From Diplonema papillatum (Eukaryota > Euglenozoa > Diplonemea > Diplonemida > Diplonemidae), in contig JAPJBO010000384.1 of assembly GCA_030068145.1 (NCBI GenBank), positions 62,001 through 126,000 of the forward strand: a stretch of 64,000 nt of DNA. The letters are read 5' to 3'. Under the pieces are notes generated by a model that was not told where the DNA came from, made no database searches, and worked only from the letters and a program-made list of their open reading frames with translations. Every line of letters begins with the position of its first letter. Positions within the stretch are counted from its first letter, which is position 1. Position numbers and translations under genes: made by a program. Positions 23,330-31,551 of this stretch are shown here, one piece after another.

Positions 23330-23605
23330 TGTTTTGTTCTTCGCTTACACCACCGTGTGTTGTTTTCTCTCTCAGGACTTTGACCTGTGTTGTTGAAATT
23401 GTTTATTCCTCTTTGTCACTAACTGCGGCCTGCTGATGGTTTGTTATCAAGCAAGTTGAACAATTCGCTGTGCCAATTCCCTCAGCAAACTGCAATGTTT
23501 GTGTGATTTGTCGTGTTGGGGTAGACCCGCACGACCTCACATCCGTTCAACATGTTGTCGGGCAGCATCGTCGAGCATTTCCTTTCAAGCTGGCGCGTAG
23601 GTAAA
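23330..23605 (+). repeat. 280-bp dispersed repeat, copy 2 (interrupted)
   Basis: It has GTTCTTCGCTTACACCACCG and CAGGACTTTGACCTGT, then about 90 unrelated bases, then GTTTGTGTGATTTGTCGTGT to CAAGCTGGCGC. Confidence 0.75.
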
Positions 23606-23689
23606 TATTCTGTAGCGGTGGCCTTCATTAGTCACTAGGTGACTACCTCTTCGATCGTACCGTGTCGTGCTATGCTTGCTTGTGATAGA

Positions 23690-23891
23690 TTCCTCTGGGT
23701 TATCCGACTGGGCTCTGTCTTGGTGTTCAGCCATAATCCATCCAGTGGTAGCATCACGGCACTGTCCGATCGAACAACCGTAAATACCAGGGACTAGAAA
23801 CGGGAGTTCCTCTCGTATTGCTTGTCGGAATGCGATGGCCCGATGGGCTCTCTCTCCATCAGTAGGGTAACCCAACCTGTCTCACGACGGT
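23690..23891 (-). rRNA. LSU rRNA fragment, 3' domain
   Basis: The minus strand carries CCGTCGTGAGACAGGTTGGG, ACGAGAGGAACTCCCG, GGACAGTGCCGTGATGCTAC and GGATTATGGCTGAACACC. It overlaps the 3' part of the 11117-11332 fragment but extends further 3'. Both ends are truncated. Confidence 0.88.
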
Positions 23892-23959
23892 AGCCTGCCG
23901 ATAGACTGTGTGGCAGCAGCAGGCAACTCGATGCAGTTCCAGGAAATTGGGGTGGACTG

Positions 23960-24860
23960 ACTCGGTTCTGCGCAGCTCTTTTCAAGGGGCCGCGCTGCGC
24001 TTGTCGAGCTCGGCGCACGCTCCGTTGGAGGCTGCGGCACGTCCGAGCAAGCTCGTCAGTGGCAGCTTCGAGGTGAGCATTTACACCTTGCCTTACGACC
24101 TGACGGACGCCCCGTGTCCAATTGCTGTTGGCACGGGCTCCTTCTTCACTTCGGCCTTCAATGTAAGTAATCCATTGAATATTTCGCTAGTAGTTGCCCT
24201 CCTGGTCCTCTCGATGCTGGGCGACTGCTGGGCGTCCTGGCCGTTTCCGAGGCCGCCGACGGCACGACGGTCCCTCAAAACGGGCTCGGCGCTCCTGTTC
24301 TGGGCCAGCATCGCCTTTTTCGGGGCGCAGGCCGCGCTGCTGGCCAGCTCGCGCCGCTTCGCCGCCGAGCCGACCGTCGCGGCCGCCGCGTGGCGCACAC
24401 GTTGTTTCCCGATCGAAAAAAAATCTCACGTCCCGGAAACTTCACCTGAAAAAGGAATAGAAGAACGACAGGGCTTCCGCGACAAAGTGCTCGAGCTGTA
24501 TAAGCTGTATACGGGCAGAAAGAAACCTTCTTTCGGCGCAAGAATTCCTCCTTCGGTCGAGTCCACGGTGCGCTCTCTGTTCAGACATCTAGTTTTGTGG
24601 CAGGTGCTGCGTCGTGCTGTCCCTCTCGCTGCACCCGGTCCTGCGGCAGCAGCAGCAGCAGCAGCAGGGCGGCGGCGGCGGGCTTGCAGGGGCCGTTGTG
24701 GATGGAGGGTGCCCGTCGGGTTGGACGTTCCGGCTGGCCGCGTTTCTCGTCCGGGCGGCCGGCTTCGCAACCCAAGATCCGCACTCATCCACGCTCCATC
24801 GAGGCTCACGCCAACAACTTCGCGGCGTGGAGCTCGCGCGCAGTGGGGTCCGCCTGGAAA
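23960..24860 (+). CDS. Possible multi-exon membrane protein, unidentified
   Basis: One plus-strand frame contains hydrophobic segments (LVVALLVLSMLGD; ALLFWASIAFFGAQAALLA) from about 24180 to 24400. After an acceptor TTTTGTGGCAG at about 24603, another frame gives CCVVLSLSLHPVLRQQQQ and a further hydrophobic stretch LAAFLVRAAGFA. A GTAAGT at 24163 could open a very short intron, but the frame is also open through it. Convergent with the coiled-coil gene. Exon joins are uncertain and no family was recognised. Confidence 0.35.
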
Positions 24861-24879
24861 CGGGGAGCGCGAACACGCG

Positions 24880-25355
24880 TCAGGCATCGAACAGCAGCTT
24901 CGCAGCCGCATCTTCCTCTTCCTTTTTCTTGGTGGCCTTCTCCCTCCGGGCCTGCTTGGCGGCGTCCGTCGCGGATTTTTTGTCGAGCTCCTTGTTCCGT
25001 CTTTCTTTGTCGGTGCTCTCTAACTGGGAGACGGTGTCTTCCAACGCCTTCAGCTTGGCCTCCATGTCCTCTGCCTGCTCCGTGTATCGCTGCGTGTCCA
25101 CGCGGACTGACTCTATTTGCTTCGCGATGGCCTCCTTCGAGTTGTCTTGGTCGCGGATCAAGTCTTCCAGCTCCTGCTTCTTGTCGGCGAGACAGCGCTC
25201 CTGCTCTTCCCGCCGGGAGGTCTCTTCCTTCAGCCTCTCGCCCAGGCGCTCGATGTCGGCTTTGAGGTCTTCTTGGAACTTGTGGAACTCCTTCTCCTTG
25301 GTGTCCTTCTTCTGCTCGATGTCCAGCAACTCTTGCTCTTCTCGCCGTACCTGCC
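24880..25355 (-). CDS. Coiled-coil protein, terminal exon
   Basis: An acceptor CACTGCACGGCAG precedes an exon encoding VRREEQELLDIEQKKDTKEK and about 135 more residues of heptad-patterned Glu/Lys/Arg sequence, ending KKKEEEDAAAKLLFDA and a stop. The whole segment is predicted coiled coil. No ATG starts this exon, so an upstream exon is missing or lies beyond the partial copy at 25564-25810. No enzyme domain is present. Confidence 0.6.
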
Positions 25356-25474
25356 GTGCAGTGGACTACAGTCTGCGACTAAAACATAAAATTTCTTTCA
25401 GAATACAGGACCCCTATATAAGAATATATATTATTATGCATAGCACGCGGCCCGTATGACCCGTGAAAGATCTC

Positions 25475-25511
25475 TTGAAACTCCGGGGTTTTAAAACCTC
25501 CGGGTGACCGT
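25475..25511 (-). promoter_or_regulatory. Dispersed 45-bp motif, copy 2
   Basis: On the minus strand: CGGTCACCCGGAGG then TTTTAAAACCCCGGAGTTTC. It lies 120 bases upstream of the coiled-coil exon and is duplicated with it at 25891-25925. Confidence 0.4.
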
Positions 25512-25563
25512 TTGGCAGTGTGGGAAGATATCCTTGACGCTCTGCGTGACTTAAGGATGGTGG

Positions 25564-25812
25564 TTACACGAGTTTGTTTCGCGATGGCCTCCTTCGAGTT
25601 GTCTTGGTCGCGAATGAGGTCTTCCAGCTCCTCTTGTCAGCGAGACAGCGCTCCTGTTCTTCCCGCCGGCGGGTCTTTTCCTTCAGCCTCTCGCTCAAGC
25701 ACTCGATGTCGGTTTTGAGGTCTCCTTGGAACTTGTGGAACTCCTTCTCCTTGGTGTCCTTCTTCTGCTCGATGTCCAGCAACTCTTGCTCTTCTCGCCG
25801 TACCTGCCGTGC
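25564..25812 (-). pseudogene. Truncated tandem copy of the coiled-coil exon
   Basis: Repeats the first 75 codons of the neighbouring exon (including the acceptor and upstream flank), with a small deletion at LADK|R-SWKTS that shifts the frame, and ends abruptly. Same orientation, upstream of the full exon. Confidence 0.85.
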
Positions 25813-26249
25813 AGCGGATTACAGTCTGCGACTAAAACATGATCTCTCTCAAACTACCCCTACATGGCCTCTATGGCCCCACATGACCTGTGAAACTCTG
25901 GGGTTTTAAAATCTCTGGGTGGCCTTTGACAGTATGGGAAGATATCCTCCACGCTCTGCGTGTTGCTTAAAAATGGTGGTTACACGAGGTAAGAGTATCA
26001 GCGTGTGCCTTTTGTTGCTGATCGTTGGTGGTTTCGGCCATTTTCCACACGGCGCACCCTCTTTTATCGCCAGCCCTCCGAGCCTGCCCCAAGAGAGTTG
26101 AAGATAAAGAGTGGTGTCACCTGAGGGGTAATCTCAGGGCCGTCCACGTGATGAAGCCGTTAGGCATTGGGAACTTTCAGTACACGGCAGCCGGTAAGCA
26201 GCTGCTGCCGGTTTATTCCGTGACACCTTTCCTATGTACCGTATCACGG

Positions 26250-26890
26250 TAATTGGTTTAGTTGGACCGGGTAAAATGGGACACCCCCAAGAATGGGCTT
26301 GGGTGTCCCAGGTTTTACCCGGTTCGGCTTTTATGGGGGTTTGCCGCTTTGCGTGCATGGCAGAATATCGACTCGGGGGACGGTCGCCTGCTCAATAATC
26401 AGCTCGCCCCAAGGCAAGACGTGCCATCGTATCTATGAGTGGTGGTCCTGCATTCTATGACAGTGGCACGGGCTGTAGCATGTGGTGCTAGCTGGTCCTA
26501 GATACCCAGGTGTCCCAGGTTTTACCCGGTCTGTCATTAACCCGTTCTAGCTTTAAGTCCAGTTCAACGTATATATGTGGGCGTCTTTTTATAACCTGAT
26601 AATAATACACATACGTTCCCAAGAGCGACTGGTGATATCATGTGAAAGACATGGGAATTTTTGTGAAATTTGGTGTGTCTCCAATGTAGCCGGCCACCCC
26701 ATAATTTAGGCCTTTTTTCAGAATATGACCAGCTGGTTCAGACTGGGGGCAGACCGGGGCCAAGGCACCCCAGAAGATTTTGTGGGGTCGTATCCACGAC
26801 AGTAGGTCCTGGGGTCGCCTCGGAGACACCGGCAGTCCATTTCTGACATTTTGAGGGTCCTTGCCACCCTTCCAGGGAGGGGTCCCGAGG
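26250..26890 (+). repeat. Repeat segment copy A (empty sites)
   Basis: Homologous to 28058-31520. At 26480|26481 (CTGTAGCA|TGTGGTGC) it lacks the 2.6-kb insert found in copy B. At about 26722 it lacks the SINE-like insert. It begins with a 270-base block ended by inverted ACCGGGTAAAA...TGGGACACC / GGTGTCCCAGGTTTTACCCG. Confidence 0.85.
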
Positions 26891-26904
26891 TTTCGCAAAA
26901 ACTC

Positions 26905-26946
26905 GTCGTCTTGTTGCGTTAGTGGGGAGTCATTTGCAAGCAAATG
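26905..26946 (-). repeat. Dispersed 40-bp motif, minus copy
   Basis: The complement of the motif at 15762-15808: a TTGCAAATGACTCCCCACTA part followed by ACGCAACAAGA. Confidence 0.7.
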
Positions 26947-26971
26947 AGTACCACACTATGCCAGCTTTTCG

Positions 26972-28019
26972 CTACGTGACTCCAGAAGGGTCACTTTTTC
27001 CGCACTTTCGGCGCGGCGCAACTCTAGTCGGTTGCAACTGTTGTTGGCAGTTGCTCACGATCTCATAATCCGAAAAGGAATCGGAGTCTTCGCTTTCTCG
27101 TTTGCGCCGATAGGCACGCCGCGATGCGGAGGACGCGAGTAGCCGGGAATAGCCGGCGGGAGGGCGCGATCGTTGTGTGACCCGTGGAGGGTAGGAACCA
27201 GAATCAGTAAAAGGGCCCGAGTCAGGGCCTGCCATCGAAGAGGGCCGGGCGGGGCCGGGTGGGCGCGGTGTGTTCGGGCCGGCGAGGCCAGTGCCGTCGT
27301 CGCCGAGATCGGCGCGTCGTCGTCGTCGTGCGCGCAGCGCGGCTGCGGGAGAGGCCGTGGGGGTGCATGGCGCGGGTCGCTTCCTGCCTGCTGGCGGGGG
27401 GGCGCGCTTCGGGGGCGACTTCGTCGTCCGCCTCCTCCGGCCACGGCTGGTAGGTGTTCCAGGTGGGGACGGCGCGCGCCGCTTCCGGCCTGTGAGGCCG
27501 TCGCTCTCGCCTAGGCTGCGACCGCCACCGCCGCCGCCGCCGCGATCCCCGCCGCGTCCGCTGCCGCGACCGCCGCCGCGTGCGCGGCCGCGACCAGTGC
27601 CGCGGCCGCCGCCACCGTCTCCGTCACTGTCGTCTCCGCCGCCTCGGCCGCCGCGGCCGCGGCCACGGCCGCGGCAGCGGCCGCCACGACCACCGCCACC
27701 CCCGTCGCCACCCCCGTCGCCACCAGTCGCCACCCCCGTCGCCACCCCCGTCGCCACCCCCGTCGCCACCCCCGTCGCCACCCCCGTCGCCACCCCCGTC
27801 GCCACCCCCGTCGCCACCGCTGCTGTCGCGGCCAGCACCACCCCTGTGATGCCCCCGTCCGCAGCACGCGTCGGCGTTCGGGCAGGTCCCGCACCGCGTC
27901 GCCCGACAACACTGCACACGCAGGCCGTCGTCCGGTCGGTGGTGGACCAGGCAACACTGGTCCACAACGAGGCTGAAGTTCCTGCGCATGCCCGAGCACA
28001 TTGCGCAAAAATTCGGGCG
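26972..28019 (-). pseudogene. Cys-rich/Gly-rich protein gene with a frame break in a 12-bp repeat
   Basis: The minus-strand N-terminal frame encodes a Cys/His-rich segment (FCAMCSGMRRNFSLVV, then CCLVHH, CC, CGTC, CC). It is followed by (GGGD)n from a 12-base tandem repeat (27695-27825). A 10-base unit near 27724 shifts the frame. The other frame then reads RGG-like GRGRGRGG runs, a basic RKRRAPSPPGTPTSRGRR segment, and an acidic/Ser C-terminus ending at 26972. It is probably one gene with an indel, or an assembly error in the repeat. Zinc binding is inferred from the Cys pattern only. Confidence 0.4.
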
Positions 28020-28291
28020 CGCGCGAGCGCGAGCCAAAAATAAAAAATAGTCAGCCCTAATTGGTTTAGTTGAACCGGGTAAAACCTGAGACACCCCCAA
28101 TTAATGGGCTTGGGTGTCCCGGGTTTTATCCGGTTCGGCTTTTTTGGGGGTTTGCCGCTTTGCGTGCATTGCAGAATATCGACTCGGGGGACGGTCGCCT
28201 GCTCAATAATCAGCTCGCCCCAAGGCAAGACGTGCCATCGTATCTATGAGTGGTGCTCCTGCATTCTATGACAGTGGCACGGGCTGTAGCA

Positions 28292-28399
28292 GCCGTCTCA
28301 GAATCGAGGGAAGTCATTTTGGCTCCCACGGCACTCCCCGAACGAGAAATCAAAGATTATGGGTTCAGGGGGGAGTACATTCGCAAGGCTGAAACTTAA
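28292..28399 (+). rRNA. SSU (18S) rRNA fragment, left part
   Basis: The conserved blocks CGAGAAATCAAAG, GGGTTCAGGGGGGAGTA and CGCAAGGCTGAAACTTAA are in the right order, ending exactly at the TTAA where the transposon begins. Confidence 0.92.
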
Positions 28400-30770
28400 C
28401 CCTTTACCGACCATCTACGCATATATGCGTAGATAATGCAGCGAATATCATGAGTAGCTCCCGAAGGGTGCCCCTGTGGTTAATCCGGCACCCAAGGGAC
28501 GTATTTTAAAGATTTCTTAGCGTATCTTTCCATTAAAGCAACTGCCGACAAAAAAGAGTGCCTGCCCCCCCTCTTTTTTCACGGCTGGAACTCGAGGTGT
28601 CCCCAGAAAACTGGGAGGTTTTCTTGGGCCAGTCACACACGGATTTTGAAATATCAGCACCGGTACCAAAAAAACGAGCAGGACAGAACTGCGGACTGAA
28701 CAAAAGAACTGCAAAAAATGGTCAGGAAAGGCGTGATTGTCAGTGATGAAGTGTGCGATTCAGAAAGCACATCGTCCGAGACAGAGTCGGACAGCTCGTC
28801 GACGGATGAGGAAGAGGTGAAGCCGAGAAAGTCCCCTTCCCGTGCGCAGAAACCTGAAAAGCAGACTGGGAAGCCTCAGCAGCCGGTAGATGGGTGGACA
28901 GAGGGTATGGGGCCTGTGGATGACTTCCTGAGAAAGTTGCCTGCGGACACCTTTCGCACGTGCACCGTCGTTGATTCCCTGGAGCAGTACGACGACCACC
29001 GAAGCAGGCGCGAATTCGGGTCCATACCCGGGGTGACACTGAGACTGAGAAACGAGCAGAAGGGGTGTGAATGCGCCTACATCGCGTTGTGGCGTGCACT
29101 TGCATGGCGAGCTACCGGAAAGACAGATCTCCCGACTAAGGCTGTCGTGAGATGCTTCACCTTGCCAGGAAGTACGCACAGCGTGGGCACTGGCTGTATT
29201 TCGACAACTACTATACCAGTGTCCCACTAATGCTTGCTCTATCCAGCATGGGGTTCCATTCGTGTGGTACAGTACGGTCGAACCGGAAAGGGCTCCCATT
29301 ACTTCGCGAGAAAAAGGAGAAGAAACGTGGCCGACCAAGTAAGATCGAGAAGGCCAAGGCACCGCAGCGTGGGGACTCTTTTTTCATGCAATCCGGACCG
29401 GTCACTTACGTGGAGTGGCACGACAAACGGGAGGTCAAAATGTTGTCCACCCTCCCGATCGGGGCATCCACAACTGAGGTCCAGAGACGACCCAAAGGTT
29501 CTTGTGGAAGAAAGGAACCAGTGCAAAAACCCGATATCGTCGAGTCCTACAACGCGTACATGGGCGGTGTCGACCTCAGCGACCAGCTCATGGCCAGTTG
29601 TGGCCGGCTCATGAAGGGTCGGAGGTGGTACCTGAAGCTTTTCTTCTACTTGTTGGAAGTTTCGTGCCTCAACGCATCTGTTATTTGGAAACATCTCCAC
29701 AAAGACGATCTGCAGAGCTTTTCCTTCGCTAACTTCAAGCGTGCGCTTATTGCGGGGCTCCTGAACGCAGATCCTGCCGATGACAGCAGCACAGAACCGG
29801 ATGAGGTAAGTGCCGGCCCCGAACCCACGACTCCCACCAAATCGCAGCAGGACAGCGCACCGTCGACCCCATTCTCGCCAAGTACTCCGTCACGTGCTGA
29901 CGATCATCCGTGCCGGCTTGACGGTAAAACCCACTACCTTGTGCCCCTGGACCGCCGGACGACTTGCAAGTGCCACGTGCAGCGCAAGGACGTCCAATAC
30001 ATGTGCAAGCAGTGTGGTGTGCCATTGTGCCCTGCACCCTGCTTTGGGCGGTTTCACACCAAGCAGGACCACAAATTCGACGACCCGAACTTGAAGGACG
30101 CGCAGCGCCGACTCAAGGATCCCAACGGGCGCCCATTCAAGCGCGGGAGGAAGCGCAGTCTCCAGTCAAACAACAGCCCTGCGCACAACAAGCGCAAGAC
30201 CTGAGGCTGTGCTTGGATCGCCTTCTACTTTTTCGACGCGTAGGAGTGCAATCTCGCTACCAATTTCGTCTCTCTTCATACCTTCCGTGGCAGAGCTTAT
30301 TATTTCACTCTCATTCTTTCGTAAAGTTTCCAGGTGGCTGGCTGAGCAACGCCTGGCCAACCGGACACGATACTTTTGCGACGGCCCGGCCCCCCTGCAC
30401 GCCGAACATGACATGAGTGCCTGATACAAGACCAGCACGAATGGGAGGCAGCGACCGAAACGAACCCGGAGAGAGGCGAGAAGAACACTGCGAACCAATA
30501 GCGCACTCGACGATGGTTGCAGGACTAATGAATAGCGGGAAACAACTTCACACCCTGCCGACCTGGAACAGCTTTCGCACGGCAAAAAGCCTGGATACCT
30601 GTTGCGGCAAATGGCCGCAATGAAAAGATCGACGAAAATGCGCTTAGTTCCACCCCTCGGATGCCACAAATCTTGCTGTCGGCGGCTTGATACACCCCGG
30701 ACGAAGTGTACCCGAAAATAGGCAATTTCCTCAGAATAACCCCCCCCCCCCCCCCCCGGTCGGTAAAGGG
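28400..30770 (+). mobile_element. piggyBac-family transposon inserted in SSU rRNA at TTAA
   Basis: The element is 2,371 bases with perfect 13-base inverted ends CCCTTTACCGACC / GGTCGGTAAAGGG, flanked by TTAA on both sides (28396-28399 and 30771-30774). Removing it and one TTAA restores the SSU sequence GAAACTTAAGGAATTGACGG. A 22-base palindrome (ATCTACGCATATATGCGTAG core) lies just inside the left end. A 17-base C run lies just inside the right end. TTAA duplication and DDE transposase content define the family. Confidence 0.95.
28718..30204 (+). pseudogene. Defective piggyBac transposase
   Basis: The downstream frame (29152-30204) has the family hallmarks. YFDNYYTSVPL carries the second catalytic Asp. 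TVRSNRKGLP, PVTYVEWHDKREV and YNAYMGGVDLSDQL carry the third Asp, and a C-terminal Cys-rich finger follows (CKC...CKQCGVPLC...CF..FH). The upstream frame (28718-29230) has an acidic Ser-rich N-terminus and reads into ATGKTDLPTKAVV. A frameshift at about 29140 separates the frames. The segment normally holding the first catalytic Asp is missing, probably by internal deletion. The protein cannot be active as read, so the element is likely non-autonomous. Confidence 0.85.
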
Positions 30771-30774
30771 TTAA

Positions 30775-30922
30775 GGAATTGACGGAATGACACCACCAGG
30801 CGTGGAGTATGCGGCTTAATTTGACTCAACACGGGGAATTTTACTAGGTCAGGACGATCTCAAGGATTGACAGATTGAGAGCTCTTTCTCGATGAATTGT
30901 GTGGTGGTGCATGGCCGCTCCA
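30775..30922 (+). rRNA. SSU (18S) rRNA fragment, right part
   Basis: GGAATTGACGGAATGACACC, GCGGCTTAATTTGACTCAAC, ACGGGGAATTTTAC, GGATTGACAGATTGAGAGCT and GGTGGTGCATGGCCGC follow in canonical order directly after the transposon. Confidence 0.93.
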
Positions 30923-31059
30923 TGTGCTGCTAGCTGGTCCTAGATACCCAGGTGTCCCAGGTTTTACCCGGTCTGTCATTAACCCGTTCTAGCTTTAAGT
31001 CCAGTTCAACAATATATGTGAGCGTCTATTATAATTTAGGCTTTTTTTCAGAATATGAC

Positions 31060-31350
31060 CGAATTTGGTACCAGGGAAAGCCTGCTACACGGGAGCCAAG
31101 CTTCACGTGTTCGGCGGTACTGCAGAGCCACGGGCCTACGGGTCAAGTGGCTACCGATTTCCCAAACTAAAGCATCAAGGCTTGGCGCACCTTGGGGCTT
31201 GGCGCTCGCGCTGAACACAAGCTCGTCGAGACGGTCAGCCGCAGGGCAGAGCAGACGGGGTTGTGGCACTGTGCTGCCTCCGACTCAAGCTTTGCAAGCT
31301 GTGGTTGACCGTCACGTTCCTGGACCAGGAGCGGCCTTTTTCTCTTTTCT
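31060..31350 (+). mobile_element. SINE-like element, copy 1, with target duplication
   Basis: It is bracketed by direct repeats CAGAATATGACC (31046-31057 and 31352-31363), and copy A at 26710-26725 shows the uninterrupted site. The body (GGGAAAGCCTGCTACACGGG ... CTTTGCAAGCTGTGGTTGAC) recurs at 41325-41590 (inverted) and 59290-59530, and partly at 37545-37620. It has no coding capacity. Confidence 0.8.
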
Positions 31351-31551
31351 CAGAATATGACCAGCTGGCCCAGACTGGAGGCAGACCGGGGCCAAGGCAC
31401 CCCAGAAGATTTTGTGGGGTCGTATCCACGACAGTAGGTCCTGGGGTCGCCTCGGAGACACCGGCAGTCCATTTCTGACATTTTGAGGGTCCTTGCCACC
31501 CTTCCAGGGAGGGGTCACGACGGGGCCGACGTATAACTTCAAAAGAAAAGC

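Larger units (their letters stand above)
28058..31520 (+). repeat. Repeat segment copy B (filled sites)
   Basis: Same segment as 26250-26890, with nested insertions. An SSU rRNA fragment plus piggyBac element (28292-30922) interrupts GGGCTGTAGCA/TGTGCTGC, and a 290-base SINE-like element follows at 31060-31350. Confidence 0.85.

Noticed and set aside
24163..24192. 28-31 base mini-intron
   Set aside because: GTAAGT...CTAG is present, but the frame is open through it and encodes a plausible membrane segment, so no intron is needed.
24613..25459. Ser-rich plus-strand frame opposite the coiled-coil exon
   Set aside because: Antisense of Glu/Lys-rich coiled-coil codons gives Ser/Phe/Leu-rich artefacts.
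30741..30757. Poly(C) run as a functional element
   Set aside because: Long C and G runs are frequent throughout the window (for example at 18102, 36990 and 61368), so this one carries no special weight.
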